Source: Burkholderiaceae bacterium 16 (GTDB lineage: Bacteria > Pseudomonadota > Gammaproteobacteria > Burkholderiales > Burkholderiaceae). From it: 64,000 bases of DNA. The stretch is from contig JYOD01000113.1 of the NCBI GenBank assembly GCA_000955785.1, positions 1 to 64,000 of the forward strand, written 5' to 3'. The notes below the pieces were generated by a model. That model was given only the letters and a program-made list of their open reading frames with translations, did no database searches and had not been told where the DNA came from. The position numbers were made by a program, and so were the translations under genes. Shown piece after piece: positions 24,569 through 33,737 of this stretch. Within the stretch, counting starts at the first letter, position 1, and every line of letters starts with the position of its first letter.

Positions 24569-26845
24569 TCAGAACGACAGCTTCACGCTGGCGGCAAAGG
24601 TACGCCCGGGCTGCGTATAGAAATCCAGGCCCGGCTCGCTTGCGGCCACGCTACCCTGGCGCACATCGCCCCACAGCCAGTATTTCTTGTCGAACACGTT
24701 GTTCACCGACAGCACCAGGCTGGCGTAGCGGTTGAAGCGCCACCAGCCCTGGAGATCGACCACACCGTAGCCGCCCGGCTTGAAGTAGGTGAAGGACGTG
24801 TCGTCGGTGCGCGTCACCGGGCGCGCGCCGCGCCAGCGCAGGCTAGCGCCCTGGCCCTGGCTGTCGCTGCCGCGTTCCCAGGTCAGTGCGGCGCTGGCGC
24901 GCAGCGGCGAGACGCTGTTGAGTGGCTGGCCGGTCTGCTCATTGTTGCCGTGCGCATAGGCCACGGCACTGTCGACGCGCCACTGCGGCAGGAAGCGGTA
25001 GCTGCCGCGCCACTCGGCGCCGTAGATGCGCACGCTGCTCTGGTTGCGGTACTGGTACGTGGCTCGCAGGCCGGCGAGACAGGCGGGGTCGGACGGGCAG
25101 TTCAGCGCCACCTGTTCGATAAAGTCCTTGTAGCGGTTGTCGAATACCGCGACGCTGGACTGCACGCGCTCGTCGGTATATCGCGCACCGATCTCGAAGG
25201 ATCGGCTCTTCTCCGGATTCAGCTCGCCGTTGGGCGCAGCGCCGTAGCCCTGGATGGTGTTGCGGAAGCTGCCGTTGATTTCCTGGTAGTTCGGCGCACG
25301 GTAGCCGAAAACGTACTGGGCCCACACGTTGATGCGGTCGGTGGCTTGCCACAGCGCGGACAGCTTGGGCGAGACCGCCCAATCGCTCTTGCTGATGGCG
25401 GGCTTGGCGGCGACGCTGTTGTAGAGCTTGTCGTCGTCCGGCCCGAGCGAGTAGTGGTCGAAGCGCAGGCCGGGCGTGAGCGTGAAGCGGCCGCCGGCGA
25501 ACTGCAGTTCATCCTGCACGAAGATGCCGGTCTGGCGGGTCTCGCCCTTGGGGAAATCGTGAATCGGGAAGTTGTCGCCGGCCAGCGATTTTGACACTGT
25601 GCCGGTGGTGCGGTTGTAGGCGGTGCCATCGCGCATCTCGCTGGTCTGCGTGCGCAGGAAATCCACGCCGGTGATCAGCCGGTGGCCTACGAAGCCCGTG
25701 TTGAACGACTTGTCGGCCTGCAGGTTGAAGCCGGTCTGCTGCTGGCGGAAGCCGAACAGCAGGTTCACGTCGCACAGGTTGCTGCCCGCCGTGGAGCCCG
25801 AACAACCGGAGCTGGTCCTGCTGCGCACCTGGTTGGTCACGGTGTTGGACTCGCTCTCCTGATAGAACACGGTGGCGCCGAGGCGGTCGATCAGGTGGCT
25901 GGCCGGCTTCCACTCGTAGTCCAGGCTGACGCGGTTGCGCGACAGGTCCTCGGTGCCGCTGGCGGCGGTCACGCGCGGCAGCGCGGTGGACAGGCGGAGG
26001 ATATCCGTGAAGGTGTCGCTGTTGCGATGCTCATAGGTCAGCCTGAAGCGGTGGCCGGCGGCGGGATCGAGCACGATCTTGCCGAGCCAGGCGTTGGTCT
26101 CGCTGTTCTGCGGGTTGGGCTTGGTGCGGCCGGTCGAGGTGGAATCGTTGCCGCCCATGTTTTCCACCTCGTGCCCCTTGCGGTGCGCGTACATGAACAA
26201 GCCCTTGATGGTCTCGTTGCCGCCCGCCACGCCGGCGGTCTGGCCGAAACCGCGGTCGATGCCGTTCCACGACAGGCCCGTCTCGCCACCCACCGCGCGG
26301 CCGCGCATCAGATCCTCGGGGTCCTTGGTGACGTACGAGACCACGCCGCCGATGGCGTCCGAGCCGTACAGGCTGGAAGCCGGCCCGCGCAGCACCTCGA
26401 CCCGCTTGAGGAAGGAAAACTCGGGCGCGTCCCGGGTGGCGCTGGACAGGTTGGAGGGGCCGCCGCCGTTGTAGTAGTCCGGCAGGCGCACGCCGTCGAC
26501 CATCAGCAGCACGCGGTTAGCCTCGATGCCGCGGATATTGATGCTGCCGGCGCCAAAGCGGCGCCGGTCGCGCGGCACGTCGATATCGGGTTCGTCGGCA
26601 AACAGGCCGGTCTCGTCGACCGGCTGGGCGTGCTCGATGCGGCTGGCCTCGATGACGGTGATGGTGGAAGCGACGGCATCGGCGCGTTCCTCGGTGCGAG
26701 TGGCGGTGACCACCACCTCGCTCAGCGGGCGGACCGGATCGACGGCCGGTTCGGCGGCCAGCACCGGACCGCCGAGGGTGGCGCAGATGGCGATGGGCGT
26801 GACTCGTACGGAGGCGCGCAAGCGCGCCAGACAGCGGCGTTTCAT
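24569..26845 (-). CDS. TonB-dependent haem/haemoglobin-type outer-membrane receptor
   Basis: 758 residues from ATG 26845, with GGGGA about seven bases upstream; an upstream in-frame start would add 14 residues. Signal peptide (ending near VLAA), then a TonB-box-like stretch (PLSEVVVTATRTEERAD), the plug domain (INIRGIEANRVLLMVDGVRLPDYYNGGG; VEVLRGPASSLYGSDAIGGVVSYVTKD) and a 22-strand barrel ending in aromatic SVKLSF. It fits the TonB haemoglobin/haemin family: a YRAP box (FRAP-like) is followed by an NPEKS box (NPNL-like). No His lies between these boxes, unlike classic HemR. It is the first gene of the five-gene operon with a Fur box over its promoter, 21 bases before the CobN-like gene. 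Confidence 0.92.
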   Translation of the reverse strand: MKRRCLARLRASVRVTPIAICATLGGPVLAAEPAVDPVRPLSEVVVTATRTEERADAVASTITVIEASRIEHAQPVDETGLFADEPDIDVPRDRRRFGAGSINIRGIEANRVLLMVDGVRLPDYYNGGGPSNLSSATRDAPEFSFLKRVEVLRGPASSLYGSDAIGGVVSYVTKDPEDLMRGRAVGGETGLSWNGIDRGFGQTAGVAGGNETIKGLFMYAHRKGHEVENMGGNDSTSTGRTKPNPQNSETNAWLGKIVLDPAAGHRFRLTYEHRNSDTFTDILRLSTALPRVTAASGTEDLSRNRVSLDYEWKPASHLIDRLGATVFYQESESNTVTNQVRSRTSSGCSGSTAGSNLCDVNLLFGFRQQQTGFNLQADKSFNTGFVGHRLITGVDFLRTQTSEMRDGTAYNRTTGTVSKSLAGDNFPIHDFPKGETRQTGIFVQDELQFAGGRFTLTPGLRFDHYSLGPDDDKLYNSVAAKPAISKSDWAVSPKLSALWQATDRINVWAQYVFGYRAPNYQEINGSFRNTIQGYGAAPNGELNPEKSRSFEIGARYTDERVQSSVAVFDNRYKDFIEQVALNCPSDPACLAGLRATYQYRNQSSVRIYGAEWRGSYRFLPQWRVDSAVAYAHGNNEQTGQPLNSVSPLRASAALTWERGSDSQGQGASLRWRGARPVTRTDDTSFTYFKPGGYGVVDLQGWWRFNRYASLVLSVNNVFDKKYWLWGDVRQGSVAASEPGLDFYTQPGRTFAASVKLSF

Positions 26846-26946
26846 GGATTTTCCCCAAAAGAAAACGAAACGCTGGCTGGCGGACACCGGGTTAGAACGG
26901 CTGGCTGGCGTAGTGTTGGCGCAGGTGCAAGGCGAGCCTGATCAAC

Positions 26947-26969
26947 TTGAGAATGCGAATTATTCTCAA
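26947..26969. promoter_or_regulatory. Fur box upstream of the TonB receptor operon
   Basis: TTGAGAAT and ATTCTCAA form a perfect 8-bp inverted repeat with a 7-base centre. The 19-bp core at 26949-26967 matches the E. coli Fur consensus at 14 of 19 positions as I count. It covers the predicted -10 of the minus-strand promoter, so iron-loaded Fur would repress the operon. Confidence 0.75.
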
Positions 26970-26987
26970 CTTTAAGCAAGAAGTAAA
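26959..26987 (-). promoter_or_regulatory. predicted promoter of the TonB receptor operon
   Basis: On the minus strand TTTACT (26987-26982) and AATAAT (26964-26959) are separated by 17 bases; they match the sigma70 -35 and -10 at 4 and 5 of 6 positions. The Fur box overlaps the -10. About 115 bases lead to the ATG. Confidence 0.55.
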
Positions 26988-26989
26988 GC

Positions 26990-27380
26990 CCCCCTTCCTG
27001 GGAGAGGGCGCATGGTGCCGACGAACGGTAGCAACTCGCTGGAAGCCACTGTCCGCCAACACCCATTCCTCAGCCACCGCAGCCGCCCGCTACCCTCGCT
27101 ACAGCCGGGTCCAATTGACGGAGCGAGGCGAAGCTCATCCTCATTTTTTGCCGTTACGGCGCGAGGCGGGTTCATCGGCGCGAGCCAGAAAAATCGCCAG
27201 TAACTTTGGGAAATTTCTGCTGGCTGGTGACTATTTGCTTTTCTACAAATAAGGACACTACCCGGCGATCTTGTCGTCTGGATGCTCGCAATAGCGGATG
27301 GGCGCCTCCGTGGGCTCTAGCGTTTGTTGCGCGCGAAGGTGCTCAACACGGGCATTGATCCGACGGAAAGGGAATCCGTC
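26990..27380. other. intergenic region of reduced G+C without a gene
   Basis: About 390 bases with no supported coding frame. It is visibly less GC-rich than its neighbours. A small hairpin (GACGGA/TCCGTC, 27362-27380) lies just before the ribosome-binding site of the broken peptidase gene. I see nothing else definable. Confidence 0.5.
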
Positions 27381-27400
27381 ACAGTGAAAGGAGTTTGTTA

Positions 27401-28919
27401 GTGGTCCGCCCGCTTGTGATTCTGTTGTCGTCTTTTTCTGGGTCTTGTCGTGTCACGCGGACACGGCGACAAATCTTGGCGCCCAAGAAAAGGAACGCTC
27501 TTCCACGGACATCAACTGGAGCAAGAGCGCGATTCAAGACATCACGCGCGCGCACGAAATCATCCGGGAGGCACATCCCGGCGTTCTGGACCCGACGGAT
27601 CACGGCTTTCAACAGTGGTTTAAGCAAGGGTACGACGAAGCGACGGCGCTCGCCCTCCGTGCGGATTCAGAGGGCAAGGCGTTGGCGGCGCTACGCTTCT
27701 ACATCGCGGGCTATAGGGATGGACATTTGGTCGTGTATGGAAGGAAGGCCAAGTCAGTGAGTCCCCTCGCTGGGCGGGATGGATCGTGCAGCGCCGCAAT
27801 GGCAAGTACCGCGTTGCAGCCCGGGCCTCGGACTGGCCCGTCGACGTGCCCCAAACGGGCGACGAACTGCTTTCCTGCGACGGCCAGCGCGTTGACGATC
27901 TGCTGGTGGAAAAAGTCGCGCCGTTCGTGGATAGACGCGTGGACCTGGAGCGCTCGCTGTCTCGTCTTGCGCTGCATCTGACCAGTGAGCCGCGCTACGA
28001 AACGCTGTGGGAGCCTTTGCGGTTGAAACACTGCGAGGTTCGATCCTCCTCAGGGAAAGTTCGCCAGTTCTTGCTGAAGTGGCAGCCCTTCACGGAGGAG
28101 TTTCAAGCGATGACCAGGCCAGCGATGCCACGCCAAGGTATCAAGCAACTACGGCAGGGCATCCACTGGATTCATGCTACGGATTTCACCTTGTCGAGTA
28201 GCAAAGACATCGCATCGTTCGAAAGATTGCTGAACAAGGTCCGGGGCCTGGGAGAAGCCGATGCTGTGGTGCTTGACATACGAGGCAATAACGGCGGAAA
28301 GACCTTGGTGGGCTACCGAATCCTATCGGCGCTATTCAAGCATGCGGTAGAGCGGAAACCCCCATCTGAACAAGTAGAGTCTAAGGCGTACTGGCGCGTT
28401 TCTGCGACCGCCCGCGAGGCGCTTGAGACATACAAGACGGCGCTCAGTCAGACGGAAGGCTCGGCAAGCCTGACTTACAGACTCCTGGACACCCTCCTGT
28501 CCCGCATGAATGAAGCCGCATCACTCGGCAAGACGTTCATCGAGCAAATGGATGTGCCGGTCGATGAACTGGCTGAGCCTGTCAGTCCCTTTGCTGGCAA
28601 GCTTGTGCTGGTCACGGGCCAGAACTGCGCGAGCGCTTGCCTGGACTTTGTGGACATGGTGTTAAGCATTCCTGGAGCGGTTCACGTTGGGAGCGTGACC
28701 AGCGCGGATACGCGGTATTCGGACATAGCGCAAGTATCACTTCCAAGCACGGCGAAGATGTGGGTTCCACTCAAGGTTTGGAAGAACTGTAAACGCGCAG
28801 ACAATGAGCCTTATGTGCCGAAGTTCACCTTCGACGGCGATCTCAACGATACGGCGGCTGTTCAGGCATGGGTTGTGGACAGCATATTGCCAACCGTCAA
28901 GAACGTGTCAATCGAGTGA
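27401..28919 (+). pseudogene. S41-family (tail-specific-protease-like) peptidase, two frameshifts
   Basis: The natural start is GTG 27401: AAAGGAG lies seven bases upstream and it opens a signal peptide (VVRPLVILLSSFSG). The reading frame then has to slip near 27430-27450 into the frame reading SCHADTATNLGAQEKE...AGYRDGHLVVYG. It slips again near 27735-27765 into the frame reading SPRWAGWIVQRRNGKYRVAARASDWPVDVP, which runs to 28919. Both slips go the same way, as single-base losses would. The C-terminal part has the S41 core: VVLDIRGNNGGKT and LVTGQNCASACLDFVDMVL with the expected catalytic Ser. It would have been an exported peptidase of about 500 residues. Codon use is less GC-rich than its neighbours, suggesting foreign origin. 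Two sequencing errors are the alternative. Confidence 0.75.
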
Positions 28920-29044
28920 ATTTATATCTGCAAACGGGCTGCGGCAGAGTGCGGGTTGGCTTGCCTGGGTTACATCGCCGATCATCACAAGCATGAGTTC
29001 TTGCAACTTGCCAGTAACGCGCATCACCATTGCGCATCGAAATC

Positions 29045-29072
29045 CCTTGGCCCCGCCACGGCGAGGCCAAGG
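29045..29072 (-). terminator. weak terminator-like hairpin after the second RND operon
   Basis: CCTTGGCC and GGCCAAGG form an 8-bp stem 13 bases beyond the pump stop codon. Only a short T-containing tail follows on the minus strand, so termination would be inefficient or factor-assisted. Confidence 0.35.
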
Positions 29073-29084
29073 AGGAAGGAAGGC

Positions 29085-32000
29085 TCAGCGCTGCGGCGCC
29101 ACTTCGCTGGCCACCGTGGCCGGCAACCGATTGCCCTCGGCATCAATCTGCAGCGGGCCAGTGCCCGAGAAGCGATCCAGCGCAAGGTAGATCACCGGCG
29201 TGATGAACAGCGTGATCACCTGCGAGAACAGCAGGCCGCCCACCACCGCCAAACCCAGCGGCTGGCGCAGTTCGGCGCCGGCGCCCAGGCCCAGAGCCAG
29301 CGGCAGGGCGCCCATGATCGCGGCCAGGGTGGTCATCATGATCGGGCGAAAGCGCAGCAGGCAGGCCTGCCGGATCGCGCGCGCCGGGGCCATGCCCTGT
29401 TCGCGCTGCGCCGCCAGCGCGAAGTCGATCATCATGATGGCGTTCTTCTTGACGATGCCGATCAGCATCAGCACGCCGATGGTGGCGATCAGCGACAACT
29501 CCACGTTGAAGATGAACAGCGTGAGCAGCGCGCCCACCGCCGCCGACGGCAGGCCGGCCAGGATGGTCAGCGGATGGATGTAGCTTTCATACAGCACGCC
29601 CAGCAGCGTGTAGATCACCGCGATGGCCGCCACCAGCAGCAGCACCTGGGTCGCCTGCGAGGACTGGAACACCGCCGCGTCGCCGCCCCAACTCGTGAAG
29701 ATCGCGGTGGGCATGGCGATCTCCTGCTTGTAGGCATCGATCCTGGACGAGGCATTGCCCAGCGCCGCGCCCGGAGCAAGGTTGAACGACACTGTCACCG
29801 AGGGCAGCTGGCCCTGGTGGTTCACGGCGATCGGCCCGACCCGGCGCTCGGTGGTGGCGAAGGCCGAGATCGGCACCATCTGCCCGGTCTTGCTGCGCAC
29901 GTAGATCTTGGAGAAGGCGGTCTCGTCGGCCCGGTCGATATCGGCCGCCTGCAGGATCACGTAGTAGTTGTCGATCGGCGTGTAGATGGTGGAGACCTGG
30001 CGCTCGCCAAAGGCGGAATACAGCGCCTGGCGCACGTCCTGGATCTGCACGCCCAGCGCGTTGGCCTTGTCGCGGTCGATGGAGAGCTGCGCTTCCAGGC
30101 CTGACTGCTGCGAATCGCTGGTGACGTCGCGGAACAGCGGGTCGGCGCGCATCTTGCCCATCAGCTTGTCGGAGTACTCCTGCAGCTGGCCGGCCTTCAC
30201 GCTCTGCAGCGTGTACTGGTAGCGGCTCTTGCTCTGGCGCCCGCCCAGGCGCAGGTTCTGCACCGGCGAGAAGTAGACCGCCAGCCCGGCGATCCCGGAG
30301 ACATCCTTGCGCAGCGACTCCACTACCTTTGCCATCTTGGGCCGCTCGCTGAGCGGCTTGAGCTCGACGAACATGCGGCCGGTGTTGATGGCGGGGGAGG
30401 GCCCGCCGCCGATCGACACCACGATGCTGCGCACCGCCGGGTTCTTGCGCATGCGCTCCGCGGCATCGCGCAGGCGGTCGGCCATGGCGTCGAAGGAGAT
30501 GTCCTGCGGGCCTTCGGCGTTGACCTGGATCTGGCCGATGTCTTCTTCCGGGAAAAAGCCCTTCGGAATGGTCGCGAACAGCACGGCCGTCAGCACGAAG
30601 GTCAGGCCGGCCACCGTCAGCACCGACTTGCGGTGCGCCAGGCACCAGTCGAGCCCGCGCGCGTAGCGGTGCAGCGTGAACTCGAACAGGTTTTCGAACC
30701 ACTGGGTGGAGCGCAGCCCGATGGTCTGCTTCTGCTTGATGGCCGGCGCATGGGCCGCGCCGGCGTGGTCGCCATAGGCGTGCTGCGACTCGTCGATCGG
30801 CACGTTCTCGGCCGACAGGAAGCGCGCGCACAGCATCGGGATCAGCGTCAGCGACACCAGCGCCGAGACCAGGATCGACAGCGACACCACGGCGGCGAAT
30901 TCATGGAACAACAAGCCGATCACGCCCGGCATGAAGAAGATGGGGATGAACACCGCGACCAGCGAGATCGAGATCGACAGGATGGTGAAGCCCATCTCGC
31001 GCGAGCCCACCAGAGCGGCCTTGAGCGGCGGCACGCCTTCCTCGATGTGCCGCACGATGTTTTCCAGCATCACGATGGCATCGTCCACCACCAGACCCAC
31101 GGCGAGCGTGATGGCCAGCAGCGAGACGTTGTCCAGGCTGTAGCCGAAGGCCTTCATCAGCGCCACGGTGCCGATCAGCGAGATCGGCAGCGACACGGTG
31201 GGAATCAGCGTGGCGGCGGCGCGCCGCAGGAACAGGAAGATCACCATCACCACCAGCCCCACGGTGAGGGCCAGCGTGAACTGCACATCGTGGATGGACT
31301 CGCGGATCGATTGCGAGCGGTCGTTGACCACGCTCACGTTGACCGAGTCCGGCATCTGCTGGATCAGGCGCGGCAGCGCGTTCTTGATGGCGTCCACCAC
31401 CGCCACCGTATTGGCGTCGGGCTGGCGCAGCACGGCCAGCACGATCGAGCGTTCGTTGTTGAGCCAGCTGCCGGTCTTGATGGTTTCGACGCTGTCTTCC
31501 ACATCCGCCACGTCGGACAGCCGCACCAGCGCGCCGCTGGGCTGGCTGGCCACGATGATGTTGCGGAAGGCATCGGCGCTGGCGAGTTGGCGATTGGCCT
31601 GGATGGTCAGCGTCTGGCGAGCGCCGTCCAGCGTGCCGACCGGCGTGTTGGCGTTGGCGCGGTTCAGCGCGGTGGCCAGTTCGTCCAGCGTGAGGCCGCG
31701 CGCGGCGAGGGCGTCCGGGTGGGCACGCACGCGCACCGCAAAGCGCTTCTGGCCGAACACCTGCACCTGCGCCACGCCCGGCAGGGTAGCCAGGCTGGGC
31801 GAGATCAGGTTGTCGCCGAAGGCATTCAGCTCGGCCAGGCTCATGGCCGGCGAGTTGATCGCCAGCAGCAGCACCGGCGCGTCGGCAGGGTTGACCTTAC
31901 GGTACGAGGGCGGCACCGTCATCTCGATCGGCAGCGCGCGCTGCGCGCGGAACAGCGCCGCCTGCACGTCCACGGCCGCGGCGTCGATGTCGCGGTCGTT

Positions 32001-32288
32001 GTTGAACTCGATGGTGATGCTGGAGTTGCCGAGCGTGTTGGACGAACTGATCACCGACACGCCGGGGATGGTGGCGAACTGCTTTTCCAGCTGGGTCGCC
32101 ACCGAGGCCGCCATGGTCTCGGGGCTGGCCCCTGGCAGCGTGGCGGTGACCTGGATCACCGGCGAATTGAATGACGGTAGCGCCGCGATCGGGATGGTGG
32201 GATAGAGCGCGATACCGGTGACGATCACTGCCAGGCATAGCAGGATCGTCATCACCGGACGGCGGATACAAAGCTCGGACAGGGTCAT
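29085..32288 (-). CDS. RND efflux pump (MdtB/MdtC-like HAE1 subfamily)
   Basis: 1067 residues. It has the N-terminal MTLSELCIRRPVMTILLCLAVIVTG helix, two large periplasmic loops and 12 predicted TM helices. The TM4 motif LAVGLVVDDAIVMLENIVRHIEEG carries the paired Asp of the proton pathway, and GIVKKNAIMMIDFAL is in the second half. The wording is nearer to MdtB/MdtC/MuxB than to AcrB. It is encoded 18 bases after the adaptor gene. No outer-membrane factor and no second mdtC-like pump follow, so it must use a channel encoded elsewhere. Substrates are unknown. Confidence 0.94.
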   Translation of the reverse strand: MTLSELCIRRPVMTILLCLAVIVTGIALYPTIPIAALPSFNSPVIQVTATLPGASPETMAASVATQLEKQFATIPGVSVISSSNTLGNSSITIEFNNDRDIDAAAVDVQAALFRAQRALPIEMTVPPSYRKVNPADAPVLLLAINSPAMSLAELNAFGDNLISPSLATLPGVAQVQVFGQKRFAVRVRAHPDALAARGLTLDELATALNRANANTPVGTLDGARQTLTIQANRQLASADAFRNIIVASQPSGALVRLSDVADVEDSVETIKTGSWLNNERSIVLAVLRQPDANTVAVVDAIKNALPRLIQQMPDSVNVSVVNDRSQSIRESIHDVQFTLALTVGLVVMVIFLFLRRAAATLIPTVSLPISLIGTVALMKAFGYSLDNVSLLAITLAVGLVVDDAIVMLENIVRHIEEGVPPLKAALVGSREMGFTILSISISLVAVFIPIFFMPGVIGLLFHEFAAVVSLSILVSALVSLTLIPMLCARFLSAENVPIDESQHAYGDHAGAAHAPAIKQKQTIGLRSTQWFENLFEFTLHRYARGLDWCLAHRKSVLTVAGLTFVLTAVLFATIPKGFFPEEDIGQIQVNAEGPQDISFDAMADRLRDAAERMRKNPAVRSIVVSIGGGPSPAINTGRMFVELKPLSERPKMAKVVESLRKDVSGIAGLAVYFSPVQNLRLGGRQSKSRYQYTLQSVKAGQLQEYSDKLMGKMRADPLFRDVTSDSQQSGLEAQLSIDRDKANALGVQIQDVRQALYSAFGERQVSTIYTPIDNYYVILQAADIDRADETAFSKIYVRSKTGQMVPISAFATTERRVGPIAVNHQGQLPSVTVSFNLAPGAALGNASSRIDAYKQEIAMPTAIFTSWGGDAAVFQSSQATQVLLLVAAIAVIYTLLGVLYESYIHPLTILAGLPSAAVGALLTLFIFNVELSLIATIGVLMLIGIVKKNAIMMIDFALAAQREQGMAPARAIRQACLLRFRPIMMTTLAAIMGALPLALGLGAGAELRQPLGLAVVGGLLFSQVITLFITPVIYLALDRFSGTGPLQIDAEGNRLPATVASEVAPQR

Positions 32289-32306
32289 GGTGTCAGCGCC
32301 CTGGGC

Positions 32307-33542
32307 TCAATGCTTGGCGTCGGCGGCCGCCGCGCTGGCGGCACCTGCCTTGGCGGCGGGCGTGGCTTCCCGCACCAGGCTGCCGGCACGCAGGTTCTGC
32401 GCGCCTTCGACCACCACCCGCGTGCCCGGCGGCACGCCCTCGATCACGGCGGCGCTGGCGGTCGAAACCTGCACCTTGACCGGCATCGGCTTGACGCGGC
32501 TGTCTGGCTGCACGGCGTAGACGAAGCGCCCCTCGGGTCCGGTCACTACCGCCTGCGGCGGCACAGAGAGCGCATCCTTCAGCGTCTGCACCACCGCCTC
32601 CACGTTGGCGTAGGTGCCCGGCCACAAGCGCTGCAATTCATTGTCGAACTGCGCCTTGATGCGGATGCTGCCGTATTGCGGGTCCACCGTGTTGTCGACG
32701 AAGCTGATCTTGCCGGTCACCGGGGTCTTGCTGCCGTCGTTGGGCAGGGCGGTGACGGCGACGGGGCCGGCGTGCAGCGCCTCGCGCAGCGCGGCGAGCT
32801 GGCGCTCGGGCAAGGTAAAGGTGACGGCGATAGGCTGTACCTGGGCGATGGTGACCATCGGCAGAGCGCTGTTGGGCATCACCAGCGAGCCGGGGAACAT
32901 ATTGATCACGCCGGTGCGCCCGCCGATGGTGGCGCGGATGGCGCCGTAGCTGACCGCCACGCGACTGGCCTCGATGGCTGCCTGGTCGGCGCGGATGGTG
33001 GCCTCGAAGCCGTCGACCTTGGCCTGTGCGGTATCCACCGCGCTCTTGGAGATGAAGTTGCGCTCCAGCAATTCCTTGCTGCGCGCCAGCGTGCGGCGCG
33101 CATCGGACAGGTCGGCCTGGTCACGCATCAGCTGGGCCTGCGCCTTGGCGAGGTTGGCCTCGTCCATGCGGGTATCCAGCGTGAAGAGCAGGTCGCCAGG
33201 CTTGACGGTCTGGCCTTCCTTGATATGGACAGTGCGCACCGTGCTCGACACTTGCGGGCGGATTTCCACCGTGGCGAGCGCGCTCACCGTGCCGTTGGCC
33301 GTGACCCGCAGCGGCACGTCGCCCTGCTGCACCAGGGCGGTGCTGACCACCACCACGGGGGGCGCCTTGGCCGCCGGCTTGGGCGCCATCCAGGCGCGCC
33401 AGCCAAACCATCCACCCACGGCCAGCGCGATCAGGACCGCACCGGTCATCCATGGTGAAACACGTCCTTTCCCGGTACCCATGGCCGGACTCCACTTGCC
33501 GTCGACAAAGCCCTTGGCCTGGTCGATCCCGTTCGTTTTCAT
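32307..33542 (-). CDS. RND efflux periplasmic adaptor (MdtA-like)
   Basis: 411 residues. There is no lipobox; instead a single N-terminal TM anchor (WMTGAVLIALAVGGWFGWRAW, about residues 31-51) holds it in the inner membrane. The lipoyl half-motif TVRTVHIKEGQTVKPGDLLFTLD, an alpha-hairpin of about 80 residues, the second lipoyl half and the barrel domain follow, as in MdtA. The C-terminal tail is Ala-rich. It is the first gene of the two-gene operon with the pump. A 10-bp-period direct repeat lies about 140 bases upstream. Confidence 0.92.
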   Translation of the reverse strand: MKTNGIDQAKGFVDGKWSPAMGTGKGRVSPWMTGAVLIALAVGGWFGWRAWMAPKPAAKAPPVVVVSTALVQQGDVPLRVTANGTVSALATVEIRPQVSSTVRTVHIKEGQTVKPGDLLFTLDTRMDEANLAKAQAQLMRDQADLSDARRTLARSKELLERNFISKSAVDTAQAKVDGFEATIRADQAAIEASRVAVSYGAIRATIGGRTGVINMFPGSLVMPNSALPMVTIAQVQPIAVTFTLPERQLAALREALHAGPVAVTALPNDGSKTPVTGKISFVDNTVDPQYGSIRIKAQFDNELQRLWPGTYANVEAVVQTLKDALSVPPQAVVTGPEGRFVYAVQPDSRVKPMPVKVQVSTASAAVIEGVPPGTRVVVEGAQNLRAGSLVREATPAAKAGAASAAAADAKH

Positions 33543-33684
33543 GTGTGGACTCTCTTACAGTGCGCGCACGAATGCGCCCGCTCCCCGGCGGCCCGGCTTC
33601 TGGGGTCCGGTGCCGCGCCGCGACAAAACTGCTAGTAGTACAGGATCAGGGGCTTCGACCGCTAGTGCCCCTGCCATCCATGCC

Positions 33685-33700
33685 ATTACAAACTATTACA
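33685..33700 (-). promoter_or_regulatory. direct repeat TGTAAT x2 upstream of the second RND operon
   Basis: On the minus strand TGTAAT occurs twice with a 10-bp period (33700-33695 and 33690-33685), about 140 bases before the adaptor ATG. Hexamer direct repeats at 10-11 bp are typical of OmpR-family regulators. No cognate regulator gene is adjacent. Confidence 0.35.
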
Positions 33701-33737
33701 GGGATGGATGCCTGCTTGTATCGAGAGCCAAACATTA

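Noticed and set aside
27395-27760. Separate 121-residue protein in the broken-peptidase region
   Set aside because: Only its first 15 or so residues look like a signal peptide; the rest is out-of-frame Arg-rich sequence. It is better read as the 5' part of the frameshifted S41 gene.
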